A stretch of 64,000 bases of DNA, from positions 1,040,719 through 1,104,718 of the forward strand of contig NZ_MPVN01000002.1 in the NCBI RefSeq assembly GCF_001955535.1. Direction: 5' to 3'. Below are positions 1 to 8,616 of this stretch, in pieces. Position numbers and translations under genes: made by a program. The DNA comes from Paenibacillus sp. FSL H7-0326. Lineage in GTDB: Bacteria; Bacillota; Bacilli; Paenibacillales; Paenibacillaceae. The notes beneath the pieces were generated by a model. That model was given only the letters and a program-made list of their open reading frames with translations, ran no database searches and was not told where the DNA came from. The stretch's first letter is position 1; every line of letters begins with the position of its first letter.

Positions 1-18
1 AAGGTTCATAACAAATGG

Positions 19-759
19 TTATAATTTTGCGTTGACTTGGTCCAGTACAAGGCCAATGGGTTCGGTGATCAGCAGATCAGCCCTGCTGTCATAAGGTGTG
101 GGTGTTGCATTCAGCAAGACGGTATGCTTGCCTTGAAAATAGGTCACGAGCTGTGCAGCAGGCTGAACGGTCAACGAGGTTCCTCCGATGATCATCAGAT
201 CAGCTTCGGACAGCGCATCCACAGCATGGTAGAGTGTCGCCTGATCAAGCGACTCACCGTACAGCACGACATCAGGCTTAATAATACCATTACATTTGCT
301 ACACTTAGGAACTAATGATTCAGATGCAAATATAGCATCAAGATCATAGAAATGGGAACAATCCATACAGTAGTTGCGATGAACCGACCCGTGAAGCTCA
401 TGTACCTTCCCGCAGCCTGCCGCCTGATGCAGTCCATCAATATTTTGAGTGATGACAGCCGACAGCTTCCCTTCCTTCTCCAGACGGGCAAGCAAACGGT
501 GTGCACCGTTGGGCTTGGCATGAGGGTGAAGCATTTTGGAACGATAAAAATCATAGAAAATATCTGGATGCAGCATAAAGAAATCAATGCTTAGCAGCTC
601 CTCAGGTGAGTAGGGAGAATGCTGCTCTGTCTGATAAATCCCGGCAGCAGAACGAAAATCTGGGATCCCACTCTCCGTCGATGTACCAGCTCCGCCAAAA
701 AACACGATTTTCGTGCTCTCACGAATCCACGTTATTAATGGTTCAAACGCATCAGCCAT
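19..759 (-). CDS. NAD-dependent protein deacylase, sirtuin family (CobB/SrtN-like)
   Basis: Sirtuins remove acyl groups from protein lysines, consuming NAD and releasing nicotinamide and O-acyl-ADP-ribose in the cytosol. The 246-residue product has the family motifs in order: the NAD-binding GAGTSTESGIPDFRS near residue 23, TQNIDGLH near 104, the catalytic His in ELHGSVH, and a zinc-ribbon of two CxxC pairs (CMDC and CSKC). Length fits a bacterial sirtuin. The start overlaps the end of the upstream HAD gene by 8 nt, so the two are probably co-translated. The stop lies 19 nt from the window edge, so the downstream context is unseen. The family call is firm; acyl-chain preference cannot be read from sequence. 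Confidence 0.95.
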   Translation of the reverse strand: MADAFEPLITWIRESTKIVFFGGAGTSTESGIPDFRSAAGIYQTEQHSPYSPEELLSIDFFMLHPDIFYDFYRSKMLHPHAKPNGAHRLLARLEKEGKLSAVITQNIDGLHQAAGCGKVHELHGSVHRNYCMDCSHFYDLDAIFASESLVPKCSKCNGIIKPDVVLYGESLDQATLYHAVDALSEADLMIIGGTSLTVQPAAQLVTYFQGKHTVLLNATPTPYDSRADLLITEPIGLVLDQVNAKL

Positions 760-1549
760 TTTCTTGCCCTCCCTTCAGCAAAATTTGATCATAATGGGTA
801 ATCACGATATCGGCATGCTTCAAATAGGATGTATTTCCTGATGGGACAATGCCGATATTCAATTGAGTACCTGCGCTTCTTCCCATTTGCATATCTCCGT
901 TACTGTCGCCAATGACAGCCAGCTGCTCAGGAGAAAGTCCAAGTGCTATACAAGCCGCATGCACACTTTCAGGATCGGGCTTGCTGCTCGTCACCCGGTC
1001 ATATCCAATTATAACATCAAAATAGTCGAGAATATTCAGCCATTCAAGATGCAATGCAGCATTTGAAGTTGAATCTGCAGTCACTACACCCAGCAAGAGC
1101 CCCTGAGCCTTACAGCGATCCAGAAACGGAATCAGTCCGTCCAGTGGAATTGCATGATCCTTGCTTATCGAATCGCTGGCTCTGGCGCTAATTTCACGAA
1201 TACAGGTTACTGCATCATTCCAAGGCATGCCGGCTGCATACAGCTGCCAGGCAAGCACTGCGGTAGACTCGCTTACCGTCGCGATTGCAAACGGTCCTTC
1301 GGCATCATAACCTGCCACCTTTCCTTGGGCATCATATCTGGTCCCCAGCACCTGCTCTCGTTGTCCAGTAAAGCTCTTCCCCATTCCAGCCAGCTGAGCT
1401 TCCAGTGCATCCAGCACATAATCTCCCCAAGGAGTCCACAATGCCTCTATGTCCAGAAGCGTGCCATCCTTATCAAATAAAATACCCGAAATATGCGCTT
1501 CCTTCTGTCCGACCTTCAATAGAGCGATTTGAATCACTTCCTCTTTCAT
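752..1549 (-). CDS. HAD-family hydrolase, phosphoglycolate phosphatase-like
   Basis: Predicted cytosolic phosphatase of the haloacid dehalogenase superfamily. The four HAD motifs are visible: FDKDGT near residue 25 (nucleophile Asp and acid/base Asp), a Thr in VVTADST, the Lys of SSKPDP, and GDSNGDMQMG. A helical cap lies between motifs I and II, as in subclass I enzymes. The substrate is unknown. It overlaps the sirtuin gene downstream. The start is odd: the only ATG lies 6 nt after the T-run of the eda terminator, with no recognisable Shine-Dalgarno sequence, so the true start may be an internal alternative codon, or expression may need readthrough or a leaderless message. Confidence 0.88.
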   Translation of the reverse strand: MKEEVIQIALLKVGQKEAHISGILFDKDGTLLDIEALWTPWGDYVLDALEAQLAGMGKSFTGQREQVLGTRYDAQGKVAGYDAEGPFAIATVSESTAVLAWQLYAAGMPWNDAVTCIREISARASDSISKDHAIPLDGLIPFLDRCKAQGLLLGVVTADSTSNAALHLEWLNILDYFDVIIGYDRVTSSKPDPESVHAACIALGLSPEQLAVIGDSNGDMQMGRSAGTQLNIGIVPSGNTSYLKHADIVITHYDQILLKGGQENG

Positions 1550-1554
1550 GACTT

Positions 1555-1582
1555 AAAAAATCTGACCGAAAGCTCGGTCAGA
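1555..1582 (-). terminator. Rho-independent terminator after eda
   Basis: Perfect 9-bp stem (1561-1569 with 1574-1582) and a 4-nt loop, followed on the minus strand by six T. It ends the kdgK-eda transcript and sits directly before the HAD start codon. Confidence 0.85.
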
Positions 1583-1601
1583 ATTCACAAGGTTTTTTCA
1601 A

Positions 1602-2270
1602 CTATTTCTCTTGAACGGCCTTCCGGAATGCATCCATATACTGCTCGGCTTTGCGACGAACATGGGTCATATCGCCGGTCTTGACGGCCTCTGCTGTCAG
1701 ATCTGAACCGATTCCGACGGCGACCGCTCCTCCCTTGATCCAGTCTCCCAGATTGCTTAATGACACTCCTCCGGTTGGCATAAAGTTCGCTTGCGGAAGC
1801 GGACCCTTCATCGTCTTAATAATGGAGGGATCATATACATTCCCTGGGAATAGCTTAACCACATCTACACCAAGCTCCAAGGCCGACTGAACCTCAGCTA
1901 TCGTCATCACTCCCGGCAGAATAGGGACACGGTACAGATTACACAATTTGACGGTCTCCGGATTCAAGGCTGGGCCTACGATAAACTCCGACCCTGCCAT
2001 AATCGCAGCACGTGCAGATTGCGGCTCCAGCACCGTCCCAGCCCCGATGATGGCAAACTCCTCTTCATTCGCTGCATTCCAGGAATACTTCTGGCTCAAA
2101 CGTTCGATGGCCTGCAGCGCTCCAGGTACGGTCAGTGTGATCTCAATGACTTTGATACCGCCCGCAATCGCCTGCTCTGCCATCTGAACAACCTGTTCGG
2201 CCGAATCCGCACGAAGTACAGCAACGACGCCTTGTTCAAACATTTTATGTAACAGCTTTAGTTTTTTCAT
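1602..2270 (-). CDS. eda: KDPG / 4-hydroxy-2-oxoglutarate aldolase
   Basis: Class I aldolase that cleaves 2-keto-3-deoxy-6-phosphogluconate to pyruvate and glyceraldehyde 3-phosphate. The 222 residues form the usual single TIM barrel. Visible signatures are the catalytic Glu in VIEITLTVPG near residue 43, the Schiff-base Lys in VVKLFPG near 139, and the phosphate-binding FMPTGGV. It lies 72 nt downstream of the sugar kinase on the same strand and the pair is closed by a terminator, so the two genes form a short KDG catabolic operon (kinase then aldolase). Bacillus calls the equivalent gene kdgA. No uronate isomerase or transporter gene is seen beside it. Confidence 0.95.
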   Translation of the reverse strand: MKKLKLLHKMFEQGVVAVLRADSAEQVVQMAEQAIAGGIKVIEITLTVPGALQAIERLSQKYSWNAANEEEFAIIGAGTVLEPQSARAAIMAGSEFIVGPALNPETVKLCNLYRVPILPGVMTIAEVQSALELGVDVVKLFPGNVYDPSIIKTMKGPLPQANFMPTGGVSLSNLGDWIKGGAVAVGIGSDLTAEAVKTGDMTHVRRKAEQYMDAFRKAVQEK

Positions 2271-2342
2271 TGTTTTTAGCCCCTTCGTATGATTAATGAA
2301 TGTATTACAATAACATGGAGATGAACGTCCTAATATAATTAC

Positions 2343-3311
2343 TTACCGTTCTATGTGTTGAGCATTGCTGAGCTTGGCCTTAACCTCAGCCGCTGTCGGG
2401 AGCGCTTCCCAATCACCTACCGCTTGAACCATCAGACTTCCCGTGAGACTGCCGATGCCCGCTGCCTGGACAGGATTCAAGCCTTGCAAAATACCGGATA
2501 AAAAGCCTGCACCAAAGCCATCGCCTGCACCAACGGTATCTATAACTTGATCCGCCTTTACGAAGGGAACTTCTTCTACAGAGCCCCGCTGCAGTACATA
2601 GGTCACCTCCGGACCACCCTTAACAATGGAGACAGCATCCAGCTGTTTTAGTCGATCGAATATTTTATCCGTATTCTCTTCCTCATAGAGCATTTTTAGT
2701 TCATCCAGCCCCGGAAGAAAATAATCAGCCTCTTGTGCAAGGGACAGCAGGACAGGTCTAGCCTCTTGAAGTGTCCATAGCTTCAGCCGCAGGTTCGGAT
2801 CAAAGCTAACAAGCACACCTGCCTGCTTAGCGATCCGAACGGCTTCAAGAAGCGTCTCTCTGCTGGATTCACTGATTGCTGCAGTAATACCTGTAACATG
2901 CAGAATTTTTGCTCGCGAAATGTAGTCAATATCAAGGTCTGAAGGCGTCATCTGGCTTGCAGCCGAAAATTTGCGATAATAATGTACAGATGATTTGCCC
3001 GGCACATTTTCTCTGATCATGAGTCCTGTAGGTTCACCTTCAATCAGTAGAGCACGGGAGACATCTACACCTTCGCCGCGAATAGCTTTATATATCATCT
3101 GACCCAGCGCATCGTTACCCAGTCTTCCAAACCAGCCTGCACGGTGACCTAGTCTCGCCAGACCAATTGCAACATTGCTCTCAGCGCCGCCAAAGGATTT
3201 GGACAATGTGCTCGCATATTCCAGTCCGCGTGTATCCTGTGCCGTAAACAAACCCATACTTTCACCGAACGTTATGACTTCAGGCGAAGAATATTCTGTT
3301 TGATTTCCCAT
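2343..3311 (-). CDS. kdgK: 2-keto-3-deoxygluconate kinase (PfkB family)
   Basis: PfkB-type carbohydrate kinase of 322 residues, most likely phosphorylating KDG to KDPG for the adjacent aldolase. The N-terminal ribokinase pattern with GGAESNVAIGLARLG is present, as is the C-terminal signature DTVGAGDGFGAGF carrying the catalytic Asp. The start is placed at the ATG at 3311 because GGGAGG lies just upstream; the longer frame to 3371 has no such site. Substrate assignment rests mainly on the neighbour eda; a fructokinase or other PfkB sugar kinase is possible but less likely. A promoter with an overlapping cre-like sequence lies about 85 nt upstream. Confidence 0.9.
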   Translation of the reverse strand: MGNQTEYSSPEVITFGESMGLFTAQDTRGLEYASTLSKSFGGAESNVAIGLARLGHRAGWFGRLGNDALGQMIYKAIRGEGVDVSRALLIEGEPTGLMIRENVPGKSSVHYYRKFSAASQMTPSDLDIDYISRAKILHVTGITAAISESSRETLLEAVRIAKQAGVLVSFDPNLRLKLWTLQEARPVLLSLAQEADYFLPGLDELKMLYEEENTDKIFDRLKQLDAVSIVKGGPEVTYVLQRGSVEEVPFVKADQVIDTVGAGDGFGAGFLSGILQGLNPVQAAGIGSLTGSLMVQAVGDWEALPTAAEVKAKLSNAQHIER

Positions 3312-3389
3312 ACCAATCCCTCCCTCTCTCTTGTACCCTTCCCATTTCCATTTAGGTGCGCATACTTTCAAATTCGTTTACTTATTCCA

Positions 3390-3417
3390 TTGTTATCATC
3401 CATGGAACCGTTGTCAA
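3390..3417 (-). promoter_or_regulatory. Likely kdgK-eda promoter with overlapping cre-like site
   Basis: On the minus strand TTGACA (3412-3417) is followed after 16 nt by TAACAA (3390-3395). The stretch 3403-3416 reads TGGAACCGTTGTCA on the plus strand, matching 11 of 14 positions of the CcpA cre consensus and overlapping the -35 box. This is the position expected for repression by CcpA or a KdgR-type LacI regulator. It is a motif match only. Confidence 0.45.
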
Positions 3418-3513
3418 TCTACAATTCATATGTTTTTTCCTCAAAATAAAACAGGCAATTACTCGACTTGGCTAAATTTGGTGACATATATCCAAAATTT
3501 TGAAATTTTATCC

Positions 3514-3539
3514 GTTTCATCTATTTTTGCTCGTGGTAA
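3514..3539 (+). promoter_or_regulatory. Possible SigB-type promoter of the KGG stress protein
   Basis: GTTTCA (3514-3519), a 14-nt spacer and TGGTAA (3534-3539) resemble the SigB consensus GTTTAA-N12-15-GGGTAT. It lies about 50 nt upstream of a gene family that is SigB-controlled in B. subtilis. Whether this organism carries SigB cannot be seen here. Confidence 0.35.
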
Positions 3540-3588
3540 GTACAAGCATATCCTTAACACCATTTTAAGAAAGAGGAGTGATTCATCC

Positions 3589-3843
3589 ATGGCACAATCG
3601 CTGAAAGGAAATCGCCCCAAGATGACCCGTGCAGAAGCTGGGCGCCTCGGAGGAGAGGCAACATCCAAAAAGTATGATCGATCCTTCTATCAAAAAATCG
3701 GACGTAAAGGCGGCGAGACCACATCAGAAAATCACAGCTCTGACTTTTATCAAGAAATTGGCAGCAAAGGCGGAAAGGCCACTGCTCGCTCTCATGATCG
3801 GAGCTTCTATCGAGAAATCGGACGTAAAGGAGGCCTTCGTTAG
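3589..3843 (+). CDS. KGG-repeat general stress protein (GsiB-like)
   Basis: Small, very hydrophilic, basic protein of 84 residues made of repeated units with the core FYxxIGxKGG. The copies FYQKIGRKGGE, FYQEIGSKGGK and FYREIGRKGGL follow a degenerate first copy, RLGGEAT. This is the stress-induced KGG motif also found in B. subtilis GsiB and E. coli YciG, hydrophilin-like proteins linked to desiccation and general stress. The ATG at 3589 has a fine Shine-Dalgarno AAGAGGAG 9 nt upstream, so the longer in-frame extension to 3331 is rejected. It stands alone, reading the same way as ilvD but with its own probable promoter. Confidence 0.85.
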   Translation: MAQSLKGNRPKMTRAEAGRLGGEATSKKYDRSFYQKIGRKGGETTSENHSSDFYQEIGSKGGKATARSHDRSFYREIGRKGGLR

Positions 3844-3942
3844 GTTTATAGCCCCCCACAAATCACCTTAAATTTGTAGAAATATGACGTGATCTGTGAT
3901 AGACTCATTTAAATTAGATTCTTATTATTAGCTCTTTAAAGC

Positions 3943-3972
3943 AGCACAGGAACAGTGACTGTTCATCGTGCT
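3943..3972 (+). promoter_or_regulatory. Stem-loop in the ilvD leader
   Basis: AGCAC...GTGCT enclosing GAACAG-TGA-CTGTTC gives a two-part hairpin 35 nt before the ilvD start, without a T-run. It could stabilise the message or be an operator; no T-box or known riboswitch is seen in this short leader. Confidence 0.3.
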
Positions 3973-4007
3973 AGTCCATATTTGATTCTTGGGGGGAAAC
4001 AGACATC

Positions 4008-5696
4008 ATGGCACCAAAAAAAATGCGTTCAGACATGATTAAAAAAGGTTTTGACAGAGCGCCGCATCGAAGCTTGCTTCGTGCAGCCGGGGTAAAAGAA
4101 GAGGATTTCGGCAAGCCATTTATCGCCGTATGTAACTCATACATCGATATTGTACCAGGTCATGTTCATCTTCAGGAATTCGGAAAGATTGTAAAAGAAG
4201 CTATTATTGAAGCTGGCGGGGTTCCATTTGAATTTAACACGATCGGTGTTGATGACGGGATCGCAATGGGACATATCGGTATGCGTTATTCGCTGCCAAG
4301 TCGTGATATCATTGCCGACTCCGTTGAAACGGTCGTATCCGCTCACTGGTTTGACGGTATGGTCTGCATTCCGAACTGTGACAAAATTACGCCAGGAATG
4401 CTGATGGGTGCTCTTCGTGTAAACATTCCGACCATCTTCGTCAGCGGCGGACCGATGAAAGCGGGCCGTGATAAGAACGGACGGGCTTTGTCGCTTACTT
4501 CTGTATTCGAAGGTGTCGGCGCTTATCAAGCCGGCAAGATCGATGATCAGAGCCTGCTCGAGCTTGAACAATTCGGCTGTCCGACTTGCGGGTCCTGCTC
4601 CGGTATGTTCACAGCGAACTCCATGAACTGTCTTGCTGAAGCACTAGGACTTGCACTGCCAGGCAATGGTACGATTCTGGCTGTTGCGCCTGAGCGCCGT
4701 GATTTTGTTCGCAAATCAGCCACTCAGCTGATGGAACTGATCAAGCTGGATCTGAAGCCGCGTGATATCGTAACACCAGAAGCAATTGACAATGCATTTG
4801 CCCTGGACATGGCGATGGGCGGTTCCACCAATACTGTGCTTCACACACTGGCTCTTGCTCATGAAGCCGGCATTGAATACCCAATTGAGCGTATCAATGA
4901 AGTCGCTAACCGCGTACCGCATTTGTCCAAGCTCGCTCCTGCTTCCGACTATCATATCGAGGATGTGCAGAATGCAGGCGGCGTAAGTGCCGTACTAAAC
5001 GAGCTGCTCAAGAAGCCAGGCGCACTTCATGCAGAGAACATTACGGTTACCGGCAAAACTTTACGTGAGAACGTAGAGAATTCTCCAATCTTGGACGAGA
5101 ATGTTATCCACAGACTGGATAATCCGCATTCCGAACGCGGAGGACTTGCCGTTCTTTTCGGTAATTTGGCTCCAGAAGGGTCCATTATCAAGGTTGGTGC
5201 CGTAGATCCATCTGTCGGCGGTTATCACAAAGGCCCTGCCATTTGCTTCAACTCTCAAGAAGAAGCTCTTGAAGGCATTGCCAACGGCAAAGTAAAAGAA
5301 GGCCATGTTGTCGTTATCCGATACGAAGGACCCAAGGGCGGACCAGGTATGCCAGAAATGCTTGCTCCAACTTCCCAAATCGTCGGTATGGGTCTTGGTG
5401 CCAAAGTCGGCTTGATCACGGACGGACGTTTCTCCGGTGCATCCAGAGGAATCAGTATCGGACATATTTCTCCGGAGGCTGCTGAAGGCGGACCGATTGC
5501 GTTTGTACACGATGGAGACATCATTGAGCTTGATCTGAATAATCGTAAGATCGAACTGCTTGTCAGTGAGGAAGAGATGGAACGTCGTCGTGCCGAAGAA
5601 TGGACCGAGTTTGAACCCAAAGTAAAAACAGGCTATTTGGCTCGTTATTCCAAACTCGTTACCAACGCCAGCAACGGCGGTGTCCTGAAAATATAA
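4008..5696 (+). CDS. ilvD: Dihydroxy-acid dehydratase
   Basis: Iron-sulfur enzyme that dehydrates 2,3-dihydroxy-isovalerate and its isoleucine analogue, the third step of branched-chain amino-acid synthesis; also needed for pantothenate. The 562 residues match the family length. Cluster ligands lie in [11 protein letters not shown] near residue 122 and [19 protein letters not shown] near 190; the C-terminal domain has [11 protein letters not shown] and TDGRFSG. The gene is monocistronic here, closed by a strong terminator, and is not with the other ilv/leu genes. The ATG at 4008 follows a G-rich TTGGGGGGAAA at slightly long spacing; the ATG five codons later is an alternative. Confidence 0.97.
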   Translation: MAPKKMRSDMIKKGFDRAPHRSLLRAAGVKEEDFGKPFIAVCNSYIDIVPGHVHLQEFGKIVKEAIIEAGGVPFEFNTIGVDDGIAMGHIGMRYSLPSRDIIADSVETVVSAHWFDGMVCIPNCDKITPGMLMGALRVNIPTIFVSGGPMKAGRDKNGRALSLTSVFEGVGAYQAGKIDDQSLLELEQFGCPTCGSCSGMFTANSMNCLAEALGLALPGNGTILAVAPERRDFVRKSATQLMELIKLDLKPRDIVTPEAIDNAFALDMAMGGSTNTVLHTLALAHEAGIEYPIERINEVANRVPHLSKLAPASDYHIEDVQNAGGVSAVLNELLKKPGALHAENITVTGKTLRENVENSPILDENVIHRLDNPHSERGGLAVLFGNLAPEGSIIKVGAVDPSVGGYHKGPAICFNSQEEALEGIANGKVKEGHVVVIRYEGPKGGPGMPEMLAPTSQIVGMGLGAKVGLITDGRFSGASRGISIGHISPEAAEGGPIAFVHDGDIIELDLNNRKIELLVSEEEMERRRAEEWTEFEPKVKTGYLARYSKLVTNASNGGVLKI

Positions 5697-5710
5697 TTGC
5701 ACATATAAAT

Positions 5711-5756
5711 AAAAGGGATCCAATGCGTAAATGGCATTGGATCCCTTATTCTTTTT
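5711..5756 (+). terminator. Terminator after ilvD, probably bidirectional
   Basis: Perfect 14-bp stem (5713-5726 with 5734-5747), 7-nt loop and a T-rich tail on the plus strand. The A-run on the left side lets it also stop the convergent deacetylase gene. Confidence 0.93.
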
Positions 5757-5774
5757 CCGATAATAAATAACCTG

Positions 5775-7211
5775 TTATGCCACAGGCGGAGTACGCGTTA
5801 AATCCGCATTGCCTGCTATAGAAATATCTTCTTCTTCTGAATAGGCAGTTTTAGCCGTGCTTCGTTGGTCAAATACAGATTCTTTTTTAGGCTTCAGTCC
5901 GTCACCGAAACGGTCAAATAAAATATCCATCGGCATCACGATCATTTTCGGAGTCATCTGCTGACTGCCTTCTCTTAATCTGCCTTGACCTTCCGGATGT
6001 ATTACACTCAGCAGTATTTTTAAATACACTGACGTTGATGCTGCAAACAAACCACGCGGGAGATCCAGCACCGAGAATCCAAACTGTTCGGGTCCACGAT
6101 TGATCATGCTGACCCCGTATAATGCCTTCGCATTAGCCACTTCCGGGTCGAGGGCTGCGATCTTCACGAGATCAGGCAGCTGCTTCTCCATGGTCCGAAT
6201 CATACGGATTGCGAGATGAACAGAAGTTTTTGAAGAAGTTCCTAACTGGTACAGCTTTTTATTATCAAAATGAAGCTCTATGATGTCGTCCCCTTTTTGC
6301 AGGGAGTGACCATCCGGCAGCTCAATGGCTTTACCTTGATAAGGACGCACTCGATAATGCAAGAATGGATCTTGAGGCGTTATCGTCTTCAGCTTGGTAA
6401 TCATATGGAATATCTGCTCCCAACCGAGCCATGCCCGAACCACTAAACGTTTAAAGCTAGACTGAATCTTCATAACTGCCTCCCTTCCCGCTATTTGCTG
6501 CTTAGCCGCGTAATGTTGAGATATCATATCATCAATCCGTATACTTTGAATATTTCGGTGACTAGCCTCTGACAGAACCCGATCCAGTGCAATGAGCATT
6601 TGAGCCGGTGCATGCCGATCTGCTCCTGGTGTCGTTCCACAATCATGAAGTACCATGACCTCGCCGCCTCGCAGCTTCTTCAGCATCCGCTCTGTCAGCC
6701 GATCTGCTCCAAGTCGTTCTCTCCAATCACCGAACATGCCAGACCATAATACAATGCGATGGTGATGCTTCTTGGAGAAATCAAATAAATTGGTAATTCC
6801 CCACGGTGGACGGTAATATAGTGCATGGGATCCAGTAATCTTATAAATGATGGAGCCGGTTCTTTCTATCTGCTGACGAACGACTTTGGGTGTCATCAGC
6901 CAATTGGTTTGATGTATATAATTGTGGATGCCGATAAGATGACCTTCAGCGTGCATTCTTCTTAACAGCTCGGGATTGCGCTCTGCATGTTCACCCACAA
7001 CAAAAAAGGTGGCCTTGGCATTATGCTTCTTCAACAAATCAAGCAGCTGCGGCGTGTAGTCGGGATCCGGGCCATCATCGAAAGTTAATGCAAAATCCTT
7101 TAGATTCCTTCCGCGTCTGAATACTCGAAATCCGAATAAACGGCTGATCAAACTAGGTATAAATGCATAAAAAGATGTAATGTAAAAGAGCAACAGCAGC
7201 AAGTTCTGCAT
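5775..7211 (-). CDS. Polysaccharide deacetylase (NodB domain) with C-terminal YkoP-like region
   Basis: Membrane-anchored carbohydrate esterase family 4 protein of 478 residues. A hydrophobic N-terminal segment (about residues 3-23) is followed by the NodB domain: TFDDGPD at 43-49, the metal-binding HNYIH at 96-100, YRPPWG at 133-138 and VLHDCG near 187. Such enzymes deacetylate N-acetylated cell-wall glycans. The remaining 230 residues or so are a separate domain with no catalytic motif I know; it resembles the YkoP-like region found beside such enzymes in Bacillales, a recollection rather than a search. ATG 7211 is preferred over 7286 because GTGAGG precedes it. Confidence 0.88.
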   Translation of the reverse strand: MQNLLLLLFYITSFYAFIPSLISRLFGFRVFRRGRNLKDFALTFDDGPDPDYTPQLLDLLKKHNAKATFFVVGEHAERNPELLRRMHAEGHLIGIHNYIHQTNWLMTPKVVRQQIERTGSIIYKITGSHALYYRPPWGITNLFDFSKKHHHRIVLWSGMFGDWRERLGADRLTERMLKKLRGGEVMVLHDCGTTPGADRHAPAQMLIALDRVLSEASHRNIQSIRIDDMISQHYAAKQQIAGREAVMKIQSSFKRLVVRAWLGWEQIFHMITKLKTITPQDPFLHYRVRPYQGKAIELPDGHSLQKGDDIIELHFDNKKLYQLGTSSKTSVHLAIRMIRTMEKQLPDLVKIAALDPEVANAKALYGVSMINRGPEQFGFSVLDLPRGLFAASTSVYLKILLSVIHPEGQGRLREGSQQMTPKMIVMPMDILFDRFGDGLKPKKESVFDQRSTAKTAYSEEEDISIAGNADLTRTPPVA

Positions 7212-7397
7212 GACGGTATTCCTCACTTTTTTAGACTCGTAACGTGTGGTTGTAAGACGTACATTACAAAATCTTAAAAACAACACTAACTATTATTTTA
7301 TCATATTGTGAATAAAATGAACCCTTGATTTTAAAATTAACGTATACTTCCTAGATAGGAGAATTACACACTTTATAAAAGGAGTCGTTGTTATAAT

Positions 7398-8525
7398 ATG
7401 CTTCCTCTTTACAAAAAATATTGGCGAACCGCACTCGATGTCGGATTAATTGCGCTGACCGTATTTCTGATCATGTTTGTTTCAAGCCAGCTGTACCAGA
7501 TCGCTGCTCCGGTATTTCTATCTTTTCTTGTATTTGTCATTATCGAGCCCTTGGCTAAGTTTCTACATAAAAGAGGCTTAAAAAAAGCCTTGGCGTCAGC
7601 CATTTCGGTACTTTTGTTCGTAGCTGTTCTCTTAGGCATCTTCTTCGGACTAGGTGTAATCATTGTATCGTCCATTACTCAATTCCAGGATAATATCCCG
7701 GCGTATATGACACTGATCCAGACCCAATTTACTCAGCTGCTCGAAATGTTTCAGACCCAGTGGAATGCACTGCCGGCAACCGTGACTGACCAAATTAATC
7801 AGAATTTTGAAAAAGTAACGGCAGCCCTCTCCTCTTGGGGCGCAGGCTTCCTCGGGTACATAGTCGGTATGCTGAGCTCCTTCTCCTCGTTCATCGGAAA
7901 TTTTGCAGTGGCCATTATACTGGCATTCTTCCTGAGCGTCGAGTTTGATATGTGGAGAATGATTACCAAAAGAAAAGCACCTAATACGCTTAAGCAAGCT
8001 TATCTGTTCTTGAAAAATCATGTGTTCAAAGCGATTGGAGCTTATCTTAAAGCACAGCTCATTCTCATCTCCATTACTTTTGTGCTTGTATTGATTGGTC
8101 TAATCATTCTCGGAACCGGAAACGCCCTTACACTCGCGCTCATCGCAGCTGTACTGGATCTTCTGCCGCTGCTCGGGGTACCTGTTATATTTATTCCGTG
8201 GAGCATTTATTTGTTCATCGTGGGTGATGTCGGAACTGCCGTTGGCTTATTAATCGTAATGGGCGTGACTATGCTCGTAAGACAGCTGGCTGAGCCAAAA
8301 ATATCAGGCAACTCCATCGGGGTAACGTCCGCCTATCTGATGTTATCCTTTATGCTCATCTCGCTCTCGATCTTCGGCATTTCTGGCGTCATTCTCTCAC
8401 CAATCCTGCTCATTCTGATTAAAGAATTGTGGCAGCAGGGGTATTTGCAGCGCTGGATCCGATTGCCTGAGGATGAATTCCAATCCTCTCCTTTTGCAGT
8501 GGATGATCAGAACAACAGCAATTGA
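7398..8525 (+). CDS. AI-2E family transporter (YdbI/PerM/TqsA-type permease)
   Basis: Polytopic membrane protein of 375 residues with the family layout: two N-terminal helices, one more before a soluble loop of about 60 residues, then a C-terminal bundle of helices including the LLPLLGVPVIFIPW segment typical of this family. Members export diverse small solutes or exchange Na+ and H+; the AI-2 link holds only for TqsA, so the substrate is unknown. The ATG has AAAAGGAG upstream. It is a single gene between its own leader and a terminator. A second, clearly diverged family member lies at 21144-22214. Confidence 0.9.
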   Translation: MLPLYKKYWRTALDVGLIALTVFLIMFVSSQLYQIAAPVFLSFLVFVIIEPLAKFLHKRGLKKALASAISVLLFVAVLLGIFFGLGVIIVSSITQFQDNIPAYMTLIQTQFTQLLEMFQTQWNALPATVTDQINQNFEKVTAALSSWGAGFLGYIVGMLSSFSSFIGNFAVAIILAFFLSVEFDMWRMITKRKAPNTLKQAYLFLKNHVFKAIGAYLKAQLILISITFVLVLIGLIILGTGNALTLALIAAVLDLLPLLGVPVIFIPWSIYLFIVGDVGTAVGLLIVMGVTMLVRQLAEPKISGNSIGVTSAYLMLSFMLISLSIFGISGVILSPILLILIKELWQQGYLQRWIRLPEDEFQSSPFAVDDQNNSN

Positions 8526-8536
8526 TATTGAATTCA

Positions 8537-8586
8537 AAAAAAAGGATAGCAGGCACGCAATAGCATGCCTTACCTATCCTTTTTTC
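8537..8586 (+). terminator. Bidirectional terminator between the permease and PBP genes
   Basis: AGGATAG...CTATCCT outer stem with an inner AGGCA...TGCCT stem, flanked by an A-run on the left and a T-run on the right. It serves both convergent genes. Confidence 0.88.
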
Positions 8587-8616
8587 GTACGTGGAACTTA
8601 TAGTTCCGCTCCTCTT

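Noticed and set aside
5061..5723. 220-codon frame antisense to ilvD
   Set aside because: It is a shadow of the ilvD codons, begins inside the ilvD terminator and has no start signals.
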